The notes under the pieces: model-generated
Databases searched by the model: none
The model's input: the letters and a program-made list of their open reading frames with translations, nothing else
What the model was told of the DNA's origin: nothing
Shown here: positions 28,456-38,887 of the stretch, piece by piece
Layout of the letters: each line of letters starts with the position of its first letter
How positions within the stretch are numbered: position 1 is the stretch's first letter
Made by a program: the position numbers and the translations under genes
DNA from: Burkholderiaceae bacterium
Lineage (GTDB): Bacteria; Pseudomonadota; Gammaproteobacteria; Burkholderiales; Burkholderiaceae_B
DNA: 64,000 nt
NCBI GenBank assembly: GCA_023653055.1
Contig: JAMNXR010000007.1
Coordinates: forward strand, 62,001-126,000
Direction: 5' to 3'

Positions 28456-30368
28456 GTTGCTGGGTTGATGTCCTCAGGTTGTTCGCTTTCAACACTCGAT
28501 ATAAATCGGCAATCCATTTCAAGAGCAAGCTCATCAAATCCCGCGATTTGAAGTGTGATGCGCTGTCCTCTTTCGAGCGCTGGCAGTCCCGCTAAACGCA
28601 CGACCATCGGGGCGTGACTCAGACGCACCAAATCATCCTTGAGAACGGTCGCTTCACACTCAGTGATTTGCTGTTGTTGAAGCCATCGCAAACACCAGAA
28701 GCGCTCCATGCTGTTTTGAAAGTCATGCCATGCCACATATTGTGACTCAAACCCCCCAATGATGGCGAACAAATCTGCATCACGCGGTTTAAAAGGCGCG
28801 ACGAGTGGCGCTGACACACCATTTTCAATCGCAGCAATCAATTGCCATTGATTGACGAGGTCAACATAGCGACGCAAAGGTGAGGTGCACCAAGCATATT
28901 GCGGGACACCGATCGCCTCGTGGGGCAGAGCGTGGGTACTCATCCGCACGCGCCCGGTTTGTTGTGAGCGATAAATCCCCGGTAAGCCGTGGGTCGCCAG
29001 CACGCCACCCCAAGTGCTATTTGCCAGGATCATGTATTCGGCCACTAATCTGTCTAAGGGCGCATTCCGCAAACGCGGCACGAGGCTTACGGTCGAGCTC
29101 GGATCATCAGGATCACCCTCAACATAAAAACTGTATTCGACCCGATTGTTATTTTCAGGTTTGCCACGCACGATTTCACGTTGTTTACACAGCGCGAGCG
29201 CCAGTTGCCAGAGCGGACGGATCCAGTCGTTATGGGGAAGTTCGATGCTCGGATCTGCAAGCGACTCCTCGGTGATCAAGGCATCGAGTGCGTTGTGACG
29301 TAAGTTTGCGCGCACTGCCAAGCGTTCGAGACGACTTTCGTGGGAAATGATTTCTCCCGTTTCGGGATTGGCGGTCACGTAGAGCGATAGCACAGGAACG
29401 GGACGGCCTTCATCCAGCGAAAACGCGGCAATGACTTCATCGGGCTGCATCGGGATTTTGTCACCGGGCATGTAGACCGTAGACATTCTGGCGCGGGCGA
29501 GCTTGTCGAGCGCACTGTCTTTGGTCACCGCCAGACCAGGGGCGGCAATATGGATGCCTACACAGAGATTGCCATCCGCCAATCGCGTGACGGAAAGTGC
29601 ATCATCGATTTCTGTCGTACTCATGTCATCGACTGAATACGCTTCAACATTTGCGAGTGGGAGTTCGCGCCCGATATCGGGAACTTCGCAGGGCGCAAAG
29701 CCAGACCCCCGTGGAAAATGGTTTGCGAGAAAGCGTCCTTTGTGGAGGGCGAGTGCATGTGGCCAGGCGCCCGAGTCAAGCAAGAGGCGCTCCGGTGTGG
29801 TTTGTCTTAGCGTACACGCGGCATCTAGTGCCTTCCAGGCTTGAGAGTTTTTGTCTGGTTTTGTAATCAAACTCATGGCGGCCTGCGCCACTTCATCCGG
29901 GAGTTGTCCGGTGGCGATGGCTTGCGCCCATTCATCTGTTTGCTCAGCCGCCCGCTGTTTCTTTTCTTGTGCAGCGAGAGCCGCGCTTAAAATCTCTGCC
30001 GGTGCGGCACGATAGCGACCTCGGCCACGTCGATGGAAATAAATCGGCGCACTGTGCAGTCTGAGCAGCAAGGTGGTTTTTTCTAGCGTATCGGGCGGAT
30101 GCCCAAAGTACTCAGCGCCCATCGTGTCGATATCGAACTCATCGGCGGGGGCGCACTCCCAGAGAAAGGGCAGGTCGATCTCATTGGCGAGACGATCCGC
30201 CTGAGGCATCAGCACATCAGGAGCGGGACTGGTAAACGTAAAGATGCAATTTGCACGTTTAACCTTGCTGCGTTTGCCAGACTCAGACTCGACCTGGAGC
30301 GTTGCGTCGGCTTCCGCCATGATGTGGCCGGTTTTAAAGGCGCCATCTTCTTCGTATAAAACGTACAT
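28452..30368 (-). CDS. RNB-domain exoribonuclease (RNase II/R family)
   Basis: 638 aa. An RNB catalytic domain starts around residue 240, where DDMSTTEIDDALSV carries the cluster of Asp residues that bind Mg. The RNB domain continues through HIAAPG and the YAWCTSPLRRYVDLVNQWQL block, which marks the conserved tail of the fold. The N-terminal part is not a recognisable cold-shock pair, and the C-terminal S1 domain is short. Similar proteins are found in this position in Burkholderiales and are annotated as VacB/RNase II family. Exact substrates unknown. Confidence 0.82.
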   Translation of the reverse strand: MYVLYEEDGAFKTGHIMAEADATLQVESESGKRSKVKRANCIFTFTSPAPDVLMPQADRLANEIDLPFLWECAPADEFDIDTMGAEYFGHPPDTLEKTTLLLRLHSAPIYFHRRGRGRYRAAPAEILSAALAAQEKKQRAAEQTDEWAQAIATGQLPDEVAQAAMSLITKPDKNSQAWKALDAACTLRQTTPERLLLDSGAWPHALALHKGRFLANHFPRGSGFAPCEVPDIGRELPLANVEAYSVDDMSTTEIDDALSVTRLADGNLCVGIHIAAPGLAVTKDSALDKLARARMSTVYMPGDKIPMQPDEVIAAFSLDEGRPVPVLSLYVTANPETGEIISHESRLERLAVRANLRHNALDALITEESLADPSIELPHNDWIRPLWQLALALCKQREIVRGKPENNNRVEYSFYVEGDPDDPSSTVSLVPRLRNAPLDRLVAEYMILANSTWGGVLATHGLPGIYRSQQTGRVRMSTHALPHEAIGVPQYAWCTSPLRRYVDLVNQWQLIAAIENGVSAPLVAPFKPRDADLFAIIGGFESQYVAWHDFQNSMERFWCLRWLQQQQITECEATVLKDDLVRLSHAPMVVRLAGLPALERGQRITLQIAGFDELALEMDCRFISSVESEQPEDINPAT

Positions 30369-30404
30369 GAATGTTGGTGTTCCAGTGGATCTTTAGAGCG
30401 CCCT

Positions 30405-31775
30405 TTAGGCGGGCGAGGCGGCAAGCGCCTCTAGGAGTCGACCATGCACGCCGGCAAAGCCGCCATTACTCATGATGACGATGTGATCGCCGGGTTGCGC
30501 GGCGCGCTGAATGGCGTGAACCAATGTGTCGATTTCGTGGTGTGCCTGCATACGCGACCCGAGCGAAGCGAGGACCTCAGCGGGATCCCAGCCGAGTGCT
30601 TGCTTGCCCTCTCGTTGACCATAACAAAAGACGAGATCAGCCTCTGCGAGCGCTAAAGGAAGTCGAGCGGCCATTGTGCCGAGTTTCATCGTGTTGGAGC
30701 GTGGTTCAAGTACAGCCAGGATCCGTTGTTTACCTATTTGCGCACGCAAACCTGCCAGCGTTGTGGCGATGGCAGTTGGGTGGTGTGCAAAATCATCGTA
30801 GACCGTGATATTTCTGACCGTCCCGCGAAGTTCCATGCGCCGTTTGACGCCACTAAATGTGCAGAGCGCGGCGATACTGGTCGCTGGGACCACGCCGACA
30901 TGTTGAGCCGCTACGATTGCGGCGAGGGCATTATGCTGGTTGTGTGCACCCGTCAGCGACCATGCGACGGTACCAAGCGTTTGCGAGCCGTTCAGTACGT
31001 CAAAAGATACTGCGTCGCATGTTTGTGTGTGCCAGCCTTCTGCCACATTGATGGCAGTGTGTTCGGCCCAACATCCTCGGCCAATCACGCGGGCGAGCGC
31101 TTCGTCTTGGTGTGGTGTGATGACGAGCCCCGTGCGCGGAACGGTGCGTAACAAATGATGGAATTGCGTTTCGATCGCGGCAAGATCAGGAAAAATATCC
31201 GCGTGATCGTATTCCAGATTATTCAAAATTGCCGTGCGGGGACGGTAGTGAACAAATTTGGAGCGCTTGTCGAAAAAAGCGGTGTCGTACTCATCCGCTT
31301 CGATGACAAATAACGTGTGTGCGGCCTCAAACCGCGCTGAGACTTCGAGCCCGGGGGCGACACCGCCAATCAGAAAATTTGGCTTTTTGCCCGCGCAATG
31401 CAAAATCCAGGCCAGCATGGAGCTCGTGGTAGTTTTTCCATGTGTGCCCCCCACGGCCAACACATGCTGACCTTGCAAGATAAATTCACCGAGCCACTGG
31501 GGGCCTGAGGTGTAGGGCAAGCCTGCATCAAGGATGGCTTCCATCAGTGGGTTACCACGTGAAACCACATTGCCAATGACAAAGAGATCTGGCTTGAGGG
31601 CGAGCTGTTCAGGCCCAAACCCCTCAATCAACTCAATACCTTGTTCTTCGAGTTGCGTACTCATGGGGGGATAGACACCCATGTCACAACCTGTGACGCG
31701 ATGTCCTGCGGCGCGCGCGATGAGCGCTAAACCACCCATAAATGTGCCGCAAATTCCCAATATATGCAGATGCAT
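30405..31775 (-). CDS. mpl: UDP-N-acetylmuramate:L-alanyl-gamma-D-glutamyl-meso-diaminopimelate ligase
   Basis: Cell-wall recycling ligase that attaches the recovered tripeptide to UDP-MurNAc. 456 aa from the ATG at 31775 (MHLHILGICGTFMGG), which has a GGAG ribosome site upstream; the frame runs 6 codons further. Mur ligase ATP loop GGTHGKTTT at 109-117, EADEYDTAFFDKRSKF, and HNQHNALAA identify the family; the MHIHILGICGTFM start separates Mpl from MurC. Divergent from the tlpA-like gene. Confidence 0.93.
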   Translation of the reverse strand: MHLHILGICGTFMGGLALIARAAGHRVTGCDMGVYPPMSTQLEEQGIELIEGFGPEQLALKPDLFVIGNVVSRGNPLMEAILDAGLPYTSGPQWLGEFILQGQHVLAVGGTHGKTTTSSMLAWILHCAGKKPNFLIGGVAPGLEVSARFEAAHTLFVIEADEYDTAFFDKRSKFVHYRPRTAILNNLEYDHADIFPDLAAIETQFHHLLRTVPRTGLVITPHQDEALARVIGRGCWAEHTAINVAEGWHTQTCDAVSFDVLNGSQTLGTVAWSLTGAHNQHNALAAIVAAQHVGVVPATSIAALCTFSGVKRRMELRGTVRNITVYDDFAHHPTAIATTLAGLRAQIGKQRILAVLEPRSNTMKLGTMAARLPLALAEADLVFCYGQREGKQALGWDPAEVLASLGSRMQAHHEIDTLVHAIQRAAQPGDHIVIMSNGGFAGVHGRLLEALAASPA

Positions 31776-31873
31776 GAACAGTCTCCTCACCACATTGTAG
31801 AGGCAGATGTCCTCTGGTCTAGGCGTGTCTGAAACCCCATTGCGATTGGTGTATTGAGAACACGAGGGGCGCT

Positions 31874-32464
31874 ATGATACGAAGTATGAAGAGAAGAACC
31901 ATAATCTTTGGTGGAGCGGGCTTGTTGGCGATCACCGCGACTGCCTGGTTGGCCTGGCAGTCCACCTCGAGACGTGCCCCGGCGGCCAATCGTGCGGTGA
32001 GTCTCTCCGGTAGTGCTACGCCCAAAGTCACAGCGAATCCAGGCGCCTTGTACGCGGCATCATTGCCGGACTTGGCGGGTAACACCATTGCGCTCAGTCA
32101 GCTCAAAGGGCGTCCAGTCGTCGCTAATTTTTGGGCAACATGGTGCGCTCCCTGTGTCGAGGAGATGCCGCATCTCGATGCCCTGTCGAAATCTTTACCC
32201 AATATTCAATTTGTCGGCATTGGCATCGATACTGCTGCCAACATTGCTCAATTTGTGACTAAAATACCCGTTTCTTATCCTTTATATGTTGCGGGGCATG
32301 CTGGCATTGGGCTTGTGAGAGAGTTAGGCAATGCAGCGGGAGGGCTCCCTTTTACCGTCCTGTTGGATGCAGAAGGGCACATTTTCGACACAATACTCGG
32401 TCAGGTCTCTCTTGAAGATTTGCAAAAGCGCATTGATCGCTTAGTGGCGAAATCAAAGACGTAG
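31874..32464 (+). CDS. TlpA-like periplasmic thioredoxin
   Basis: Membrane-anchored thiol-disulfide protein of 196 aa. A signal anchor spans residues 8-28 and the redox site is WCAPC at 90-94. The cis-Pro region is GGLPFTVLLD. The start at 31874 has an AGGGG site 6 bases upstream; the ATG four codons in is also possible. Likely keeps periplasmic Cys residues reduced, for example during cytochrome c maturation, though no such genes are adjacent. Confidence 0.85.
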   Translation: MIRSMKRRTIIFGGAGLLAITATAWLAWQSTSRRAPAANRAVSLSGSATPKVTANPGALYAASLPDLAGNTIALSQLKGRPVVANFWATWCAPCVEEMPHLDALSKSLPNIQFVGIGIDTAANIAQFVTKIPVSYPLYVAGHAGIGLVRELGNAAGGLPFTVLLDAEGHIFDTILGQVSLEDLQKRIDRLVAKSKT

Positions 32465-32527
32465 ATAGACAAATGGCGTAAATTGGCGTAAAAATGCGTA
32501 CCTGATCATTGCTTTTGGCGATACGGC

Positions 32528-32971
32528 ATGGCACAAAAACTCCTTGTTCTAAATGGACCCAACCTGAATATGCTCGGGTTGAGAGAGCCGCATCTCTATG
32601 GGCATACGACATTGCCCCAGTTAGAGTCCGTCTTGGTGGCCTTAGCCCAGTCGCTTGGTGTCACGCTCTCGACCTTTCAGAGCAATCACGAAGGTGCATT
32701 GGTCGACCGGATTCAGCAAGCCCGAACGGACGGGACCGATTTCATCATTGTGAACGCAGGCGCTTACACCCACACGAGTGTTGCCATACGGGATGCCTTA
32801 GCCGGTGTCAGCATTGCGTTTGTAGAAGTGCATGTTTCTAACGTGTACAAACGCGAAGAATTTCGTCATCACTCTTACCTGTCAGACTTGGCGGTGGGTG
32901 TGGTGGCAGGCCTTGGCCCAGCTGGGTATGAGGCTGCAGTACGCTTTGCCGCTCAATACGCGCCTATCTAG
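32528..32971 (+). CDS. aroQ: Type II 3-dehydroquinate dehydratase
   Basis: Shikimate pathway dehydratase, 147 aa, forms dodecamers in the family. Motifs: [18 protein letters not shown] with the catalytic Arg and Tyr, [28 protein letters not shown], and [17 protein letters not shown] with the catalytic His. It starts an aroQ-accB-accC-prmA run; aroQ before accBC is a common gamma/beta-proteobacterial order. Confidence 0.95.
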   Translation: MAQKLLVLNGPNLNMLGLREPHLYGHTTLPQLESVLVALAQSLGVTLSTFQSNHEGALVDRIQQARTDGTDFIIVNAGAYTHTSVAIRDALAGVSIAFVEVHVSNVYKREEFRHHSYLSDLAVGVVAGLGPAGYEAAVRFAAQYAPI

Positions 32972-32988
32972 AACTTTACGGAAATACT

Positions 32989-33441
32989 ATGGATCTGAGA
33001 AAACTGAAAACTTTGATTGACTTGGTGGCCGAGTCAGGCATCGCCGAACTGGAAATTACAGAGGGTGAGGGCAAGGTCCGCATTGTCAAGTTTTCCCAGG
33101 CTATTCAGCCGATGGCCTATGCCCCTGCGCCACAATATGCGCCTCAACCTAGTGCCGAAGTTGTGCCTGCGGCTGCGCCTGCTGCGCCAGTGCCTGCAGC
33201 GGTTGTCGGTCACACCGTCAAGGCGCCGATGGTCGGAACCTTTTATCGTGCACCGAACCCGAGCTCACCCTCATTTGTTGAAGTCGGACAGACCGTCAAA
33301 GAAGGCGAGCCACTGTGCATTATCGAAGCGATGAAGCTCCTCAATGAGATTGAGGCGGATAAATCCGGTGTGATCAAAGAAATTTTGGTTCAGAACGGTG
33401 AGCCGGTCGAATATGGCCAGCCACTTTTTGTGATCGTCTGA
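32989..33441 (+). CDS. accB: Biotin carboxyl carrier protein of acetyl-CoA carboxylase
   Basis: 150 aa. The biotinylated Lys is K116 in the EAMKL motif. A Pro/Ala-rich linker (about 43-72) joins the N-terminal part to the biotinyl domain, and the thumb region ([12 protein letters not shown]) is present. One base separates its stop from accC, so the pair is co-translated. Carries CO2 for fatty acid synthesis. Confidence 0.95.
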   Translation: MDLRKLKTLIDLVAESGIAELEITEGEGKVRIVKFSQAIQPMAYAPAPQYAPQPSAEVVPAAAPAAPVPAAVVGHTVKAPMVGTFYRAPNPSSPSFVEVGQTVKEGEPLCIIEAMKLLNEIEADKSGVIKEILVQNGEPVEYGQPLFVIV

Positions 33442-33442
33442 T

Positions 33443-34792
33443 ATGTTTGAAAAGATTCTGATCGCCAACCGAGGCGAAATTGCGCTACGTATTCAACGCG
33501 CTTGCCGCGAAATGGGTATCAAGACCGTTGTGGTCCATTCAGAAGCGGATCGTGACGCCAAGTATGTCCGTCTGGCTGACGAGTCTGTCTGCATTGGTCC
33601 ACCTGCGTCGCGTGATAGTTATCTCAATATGCCGGCGATTATTGCGGCAGCCGAAGTCACCGATGCCGAAGCGATTCACCCCGGATACGGCTTCTTGTCT
33701 GAAAATGCGGACTTTGCAGATCGCGTAGAAAAGAGCGGTTTTGTTTTTATCGGACCTCGACCCGAGTCGATTCGTCTGATGGGCGACAAGGTCAGTGCCA
33801 AACAAGCCATGATTGAGGCGGGTGTGCCTGTGGTGCCCGGCTCAGCGGGCGCCTTGCCCGATGACCCTGCAGAGATTCTGCGCACCGCACGCGAGGTGGG
33901 ATACCCCGTCATTATTAAAGCGGCAGGCGGTGGCGGTGGACGCGGTATGCGTGTTGTTCATACTGAAGCAGCCTTGCTCAATGCCGTCACGATGACAAAG
34001 TCGGAAGCTGGGGCCGCATTTAACAACCCCGAGGTTTACCTCGAAAAGTTTCTCGAAAATCCACGCCATATCGAAATCCAAGTGCTGGCGGATGGTGGCA
34101 AGCATGCCGTCTGGCTGGGTGAGCGCGATTGCTCGATGCAGCGCCGTCACCAAAAAGTGATCGAAGAGGCCCCTGCACCGGGTATTGATCGCAAGCTGAT
34201 TGAAAAAATCGGTGAGCGCTGTGCCGAGGCCTGCCGCAAGATTGAATATCGTGGTGCGGGGACCTTTGAGTTTCTGTATGAAAACGGCGAGTTTTATTTT
34301 ATTGAGATGAACACCCGTATCCAGGTTGAACATCCTGTGACGGAATTGATCACGGGCATTGACTTGGTGCAGCAGCAGATTCGCGTCGCTGCAGGAGAGA
34401 AATTTCTCTTGCGTCAAAAAGATATTACGTTCCGCGGTCACGCGGTCGAGTGTCGTATCAACGCAGAGGATCCTTTCAACTTTATGCCGAGCCCAGGCCG
34501 AATCACTAATTGGCACACGCCAGGTGGTCCCGGTGTGCGCATCGACTCGCATGTGTTCAATGGTTATTTTGTTCCACCAAACTATGATTCGATGATTGCC
34601 AAGGTCATTACGTATGGTGATACGCGTGCGCAGGCCGTTGCGCGCATGTCAATTGCCCTGTCAGAAATGGTGGTCGAAGGCATTAAAACCAATATCCCCC
34701 TGCATCGCGAACTGATGGCTGATTCAAAGTTCGTTGAGGGAGGCACGAGTATCCATTATCTCGAACACAAGCTTGCCGCACGAGCCGAATAA
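33443..34792 (+). CDS. accC: Biotin carboxylase subunit of acetyl-CoA carboxylase
   Basis: 449 aa, standard length. ATP-grasp enzyme: N-terminal [16 protein letters not shown], the glycine-rich loop [11 protein letters not shown], metal and catalytic residues in [27 protein letters not shown]. Carboxylates the biotin on AccB using bicarbonate and ATP. The start is fixed by the [10 protein letters not shown] motif right after accB. Confidence 0.96.
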   Translation: MFEKILIANRGEIALRIQRACREMGIKTVVVHSEADRDAKYVRLADESVCIGPPASRDSYLNMPAIIAAAEVTDAEAIHPGYGFLSENADFADRVEKSGFVFIGPRPESIRLMGDKVSAKQAMIEAGVPVVPGSAGALPDDPAEILRTAREVGYPVIIKAAGGGGGRGMRVVHTEAALLNAVTMTKSEAGAAFNNPEVYLEKFLENPRHIEIQVLADGGKHAVWLGERDCSMQRRHQKVIEEAPAPGIDRKLIEKIGERCAEACRKIEYRGAGTFEFLYENGEFYFIEMNTRIQVEHPVTELITGIDLVQQQIRVAAGEKFLLRQKDITFRGHAVECRINAEDPFNFMPSPGRITNWHTPGGPGVRIDSHVFNGYFVPPNYDSMIAKVITYGDTRAQAVARMSIALSEMVVEGIKTNIPLHRELMADSKFVEGGTSIHYLEHKLAARAE

Positions 34793-34803
34793 CGGAAACC
34801 ACA

Positions 34804-35706
34804 ATGCGTGAATTGGTGCTGTTGTGCCCTGGCGCTCTCGCAGAGCCACTCTCTGACGGCCTACTTGAGTCCGGTGCGTTGTCTGTGTCTGTCGAAGACG
34901 CCGATCTCGACACTGACGAAGAGCAACCGTTGTTTGGGGAGCCTGGCAGCGAACCTAATACGCAAGCGTGGGCGCGTAATCGTCTGGTGGTGCTCTTGGC
35001 TGATGGTACGGACCCCGAGCAATTGTTGGCGAGCGCCCGCGAGAATCTCGATACGGAAACAGACTTGCCCTGGCATTTGCGTCAGGTGCCGGATGCGGAT
35101 TGGGTACGACTGACGCAGTCACAATTTGGTCCCATCTCGGTCGGCGAACATATTCTGATCGTGCCGAGTTGGCATGCAGATCAAATGCCCGCAACGCCCG
35201 AAGCCGGACGAATCGCGATTCAATTGGATCCAGGCTTGGCTTTTGGTACAGGCAGTCATCCTACAACGCATCTTTGTCTGGAATGGTTGGCCGAGGCACT
35301 CCCTGCCGGCGCCACGGTACTGGATTATGGTTGCGGCTCAGGCATTTTGGCGATTGCGGCCAAAATGTTGGGTGCTGCAAGCGTAACGGGTGTAGACATT
35401 GATGAGCAGGCAGTTCAGGCGACAGCAGCCAATGCGCTCGCCAATCAAACTGAAGTCAATGCGCAAATGACCGAGGGTCTCACGGATGGACAGTTTGATG
35501 TGGTCGTCGCAAACATCTTGTCCAATCCGCTCAAAGTGCTGGCACCCATGCTCTCGACGCGCGTGCGTTCCGGTGGCAGCTTAGTGTTGTCTGGTGTGCT
35601 TGAGCGACAGGCGTTAGAGGTAGCGGAGGCCTATGCGCACTGGCTGCCGTTGACCGTTTGGCAGGCCCGCGATGGCTGGGTGTGTCTGGCTGGTCGTAAG
35701 CCCTGA
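34804..35706 (+). CDS. prmA: Ribosomal protein L11 methyltransferase
   Basis: 300 aa SAM-dependent methyltransferase that modifies L11. The N-terminal domain binds L11, the linker holds FGTGSHPTTHLCLEWL, the SAM loop is LDYGCGSGILAIAA, and the catalytic-site segment VANILSNPL resembles the family NxLxxPL. 11 bases after accC. The accC-prmA link is widespread in proteobacteria. Confidence 0.93.
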   Translation: MRELVLLCPGALAEPLSDGLLESGALSVSVEDADLDTDEEQPLFGEPGSEPNTQAWARNRLVVLLADGTDPEQLLASARENLDTETDLPWHLRQVPDADWVRLTQSQFGPISVGEHILIVPSWHADQMPATPEAGRIAIQLDPGLAFGTGSHPTTHLCLEWLAEALPAGATVLDYGCGSGILAIAAKMLGAASVTGVDIDEQAVQATAANALANQTEVNAQMTEGLTDGQFDVVVANILSNPLKVLAPMLSTRVRSGGSLVLSGVLERQALEVAEAYAHWLPLTVWQARDGWVCLAGRKP

Positions 35707-35715
35707 GGTGCGCGT

Positions 35716-36732
35716 ATGAGTCTCGTCACGCGTTGTCCCAAGTGTCAAAGCGATTTTGTCGTCAAGCTTGAGCAGTTGCAAGCCCTTGATGGCTTAGTAC
35801 GTTGCGGTGCTTGTGCGCACATTTTCGATGGCTTTGCGACCTTGCAAAGTCAGTTGCCGACGCTGACACAGCGTCCGGGTGTTGGCGCCGGAGGGGGGAT
35901 CGCCTTTGCCGCACCGACCTTGACAGCAGCGCCTTCACGCCCAGGGGTACTCACCCCTGCGACAATCTCCACACCATCACCAGCGCCGACAGTGTTACGT
36001 CATCGCGCTGAGCGTTCTGAGCCACGCGCATTATCTGAGCCCGACTTACCTGCTGAACGCGTTGAGCCCGCGTCACCGAAGCCGACGCCACACTTTTCTT
36101 TTTCTGCCCAGTCAGCAGAGCAAGAGCAAGAACAAGTGCGAGCGGACGCAATGATCGTTGGCGAGTCACGTTTGCGGGGAGACGGAGCATCCGTTGGTCG
36201 GACCCAGCCAGAGTTTTTAGTCGATGAGGTCGACACCCCGAGGCTAAAGATGTTGCTATGGGGCCTAGGGAGTTTCTTGGCGCTCGTACTACTCGTGGTG
36301 CAGTTGACGTATGTGTATCGTAACGATCTGGCGAGCCTGGTGCCTGCCTGGCGTCCTGCGCTAGAGTCTCTTTGCGTCACGCTGCGCTGTGAAGTCAGTA
36401 TGCGCCGACATCTTGAGCGCATTTCTGTCTCAGTCATCGCGTTCGAGCGTCAGCCTTCAGCAGATTCAGCGTCTAAGTCAGCGGAAATGACGCTGAAGTT
36501 TTCATTACGCAATCGTTTTAACCAACCACAACCTTGGCCGTATCTTTCACTTGAGTTGACCGATGCATCGAGCACGGTCGTATTGAGAAAACGTCTGAGC
36601 CCCAATGAGTATCTGCCTGCAACCTTGGCGGATAAGCCCTTTGCCGCCAGTCAGGAAGTCAGTCTAATGTTGCCCGTTGCTGTGACAGGTTTACAGATCA
36701 ACGGCTATTCACTTAAACCATTTTTTCCTTGA
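35716..36732 (+). CDS. Zinc-ribbon and DUF3426 domain membrane protein
   Basis: 338 aa. The N-terminal MJ0042-type zinc finger holds two CxxC pairs (CPKC near residue 8, CGAC near residue 32). A long disordered Pro/Ser linker follows, then one membrane span (about 176-197), then a DUF3426 domain that would lie in the periplasm. The family is typical of beta-proteobacteria next to prmA. Function unknown. Confidence 0.85.
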   Translation: MSLVTRCPKCQSDFVVKLEQLQALDGLVRCGACAHIFDGFATLQSQLPTLTQRPGVGAGGGIAFAAPTLTAAPSRPGVLTPATISTPSPAPTVLRHRAERSEPRALSEPDLPAERVEPASPKPTPHFSFSAQSAEQEQEQVRADAMIVGESRLRGDGASVGRTQPEFLVDEVDTPRLKMLLWGLGSFLALVLLVVQLTYVYRNDLASLVPAWRPALESLCVTLRCEVSMRRHLERISVSVIAFERQPSADSASKSAEMTLKFSLRNRFNQPQPWPYLSLELTDASSTVVLRKRLSPNEYLPATLADKPFAASQEVSLMLPVAVTGLQINGYSLKPFFP

Positions 36733-36742
36733 GGCTTTTAGC

Positions 36743-37681
36743 ATGACAGCGTCAGTTTTAATTTGTGGTTCAGTCGCTTTCGATACGATCGCAGTGTTTG
36801 ATGGAAAGTTCAAAGAGCATATTTTGCCCGATCGGATTCACGCTTTAAGTGTGTCTTTTTTAGTGCCCCGTATGCGTCGAGAGTTTGGCGGCTGTGCGGG
36901 CAATATTGCCTATAACCTCAAACTCTTGGGGGGACACCCTATCCCAGTGGCAACCGTGGGTGATGACGCGTCAGATTATCTGCAACGCTTTAAACAGCTG
37001 GGGATCGAGGTCAACATGATCCGCAGCTTGCCTGATACTTTGACTGCGCAATGCTTTATTACAACCGATCTTGATGACAATCAAATCTCAGCATTTCATC
37101 CTGGCGCAATGGACCGCTCCTCTGAAAATGATTTGACCGGCCATCAGGCGGCCTGGGCGATTGTGGCACCCGACTCAAAAGCGGGCATGATTGCACATGC
37201 CAAGCGTTTGCATGCGCAAGGCACACCGTTTATCTTTGATCTCGGTCAGGCAATGCCACTGTTTGACGGTGAGGACATCAAACACATGATTAGCCTTGCA
37301 CAGGCGCTGACGGTGAATGATTACGAAGCAAGTGTGGTTGAGCAACGTACAGGCAAAAGTATCGCTGAATTAGCGCAGGGCTTGCGTGCAGTTGTCGTCA
37401 CACGCGGCGCTGAGGGGGCGACGCTTTATACCGAGGGACACGCGCATCACATTGACGCCGTCACCCCCCAAGGCCTTGTTGACCCAACCGGTTGTGGCGA
37501 TGCGCATCGCGCCGGCTTGTTGTATGGCCTCACACACGGCTGGACATGGATGGATGCCTGTAAACTCGGCAATCTGATGGGTTCGATCAAGATTGCGTCG
37601 CGCGGTCCTCAAAATCACGCACCTAGCCGAGCCGAAATGAGTGCCATGCTCAAAGCGCAGTTCAATTTGCAGCTGCCTTGA
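36743..37681 (+). CDS. PfkB-family carbohydrate/nucleoside kinase
   Basis: 312 aa ribokinase-fold kinase. N-terminal FGGCAGNIAYNLKLLGG is PfkB signature 1; the C-terminal DPTGCGDAHRAG holds the anion hole and catalytic Asp (GxGD). Substrate not certain; orthologues in Burkholderiales are often called adenosine kinase because of the N-terminal pattern. 10 bases after the DUF3426 gene. Confidence 0.82.
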   Translation: MTASVLICGSVAFDTIAVFDGKFKEHILPDRIHALSVSFLVPRMRREFGGCAGNIAYNLKLLGGHPIPVATVGDDASDYLQRFKQLGIEVNMIRSLPDTLTAQCFITTDLDDNQISAFHPGAMDRSSENDLTGHQAAWAIVAPDSKAGMIAHAKRLHAQGTPFIFDLGQAMPLFDGEDIKHMISLAQALTVNDYEASVVEQRTGKSIAELAQGLRAVVVTRGAEGATLYTEGHAHHIDAVTPQGLVDPTGCGDAHRAGLLYGLTHGWTWMDACKLGNLMGSIKIASRGPQNHAPSRAEMSAMLKAQFNLQLP

Positions 37682-37704
37682 GCGTATTTGAAGAGAGGCC
37701 TACG

Positions 37705-38205
37705 ATGAATAAAAGTTTCCCCATCACCTCAAGCACCCGACTGATTCTTGGGGCCTTTGCCCTGTCGGCAGTGGTGCTTGTCTCGGGTTGTGCAAAGCCC
37801 TCAGCTTCTGCAAATGTCTACAACTACAACCAAACGCAACGTGATCAGATTGTGCGTAATGGTACGGTCATTAATGTGCGACCGATTACGATCCAAAGTG
37901 ATCAGACGTCTGGTGGTGGCGCGATTGCGGGTGGCGCGGTTGGTGGCGTGGCGGGTAGTTCGATCGGGGGCGGAACAGGACGCACGCTGGCAGTTATTGG
38001 CGGTGCGATCTTGGGGGCGCTGGCGGGTAACGCAATCGAAGAAAAAATAGATAAAAAAGATGGACTGGAAATTTCAGTGCGTTTAGATAATGGTGAGACC
38101 CGAGTGATTGCGCAAGAGGCTGACTTGCCAATCCTGATGAACCAGCGTGTTCAGGTCATTAGTGGAGCGGGACCTACGCGTGTGGTGCCACTCACACAGA
38201 ACTAA
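37705..38205 (+). CDS. Glycine-zipper outer membrane lipoprotein (SlyB/Pcp-like)
   Basis: 166 aa from the ATG at 37705 with an AGAGAGG site before it. The signal peptide ends in a lipobox, VLVSGC. The middle part is a glycine-zipper 2TM segment (GGGAIAGGAVGGVAGSS then AVIGGAILGALAGNA), followed by a basic/acidic EEKIDKKDG stretch and a soluble C-terminal domain with NGETRVIAQE. Resembles SlyB/PcP lipoproteins of the outer membrane. Probably separately expressed from the kinase gene, 23 bases upstream. Confidence 0.85.
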   Translation: MNKSFPITSSTRLILGAFALSAVVLVSGCAKPSASANVYNYNQTQRDQIVRNGTVINVRPITIQSDQTSGGGAIAGGAVGGVAGSSIGGGTGRTLAVIGGAILGALAGNAIEEKIDKKDGLEISVRLDNGETRVIAQEADLPILMNQRVQVISGAGPTRVVPLTQN

Positions 38206-38228
38206 CCCCGCCAAGCGCGATGTAAGCG

Positions 38229-38801
38229 CTAGAGAATAAAGAGCGGGAAAAGTTGGTAGGTGATACGGCTGATCACCATGATGGCGATTTGAGCCAGGAT
38301 CAACAGCACAATGGGTGACAAGTCAAAGCCACCCAGATTTGGCATGATGCGCTGGATGGGCGCCAGCAAGGGGCTTGTCATGATGCGCAACACGGGCATG
38401 ATGGTGGCCATTGGGTTGACCCATGACAGCACAGCCTGAATCAAGGTCAGCCAAATAATCAGATTGAGTGCCCAACGCGCGACGGTCGTGAAACCTGCGC
38501 CAATGAGACCCGGTATGAGCTTGACTGGCAGCATGCTAGCGGTTGATACCAGCCACAACAAGAATAGATACAGCACCGCAACGAGGAGCGCGCCCAGCAG
38601 GCTTGCCCAGTCTGTGCCACCGCCTGTGGGTACAATTCGGCGCAGCGGAGTGACGAGCCAGTTGGTCGCTTGGATAATCGCTTGAGAAATCGGATTGAAG
38701 GGGTGCAGTTTGACGGCATGCAGCCACGCGCGTGCAAGCAGCACCGCGCCGATTAGCGTAAAGCCAATATCAAGAATAAAGCGGAGTATTTCGCCAATCA
38801 T
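38229..38801 (-). CDS. YggT family integral membrane protein
   Basis: 190 aa with two YggT repeats. Each has two membrane segments and a conserved Asn/Pro loop (HPFNPISQ near residue 33; VNPMATIMPVLRIMTSPLLAPIQRIMP in the second half). Role unclear; linked to osmotic stress and, in other bacteria, to cell division. Convergent with the glycine-zipper gene. Confidence 0.85.
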   Translation of the reverse strand: MIGEILRFILDIGFTLIGAVLLARAWLHAVKLHPFNPISQAIIQATNWLVTPLRRIVPTGGGTDWASLLGALLVAVLYLFLLWLVSTASMLPVKLIPGLIGAGFTTVARWALNLIIWLTLIQAVLSWVNPMATIMPVLRIMTSPLLAPIQRIMPNLGGFDLSPIVLLILAQIAIMVISRITYQLFPLFIL

Positions 38802-38887
38802 AAAGAATCTGTCCCGAGTGGTGAAACATGATCGTCATTGTCGCACGTGCGTCTATCCTCGTACCAGACCGAACGGCTAGATGCGGA

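Noticed and set aside
33842-34552. 236-codon open frame antisense to accC
   Set aside because: Shadow of a highly conserved gene; no signal, motif or context.
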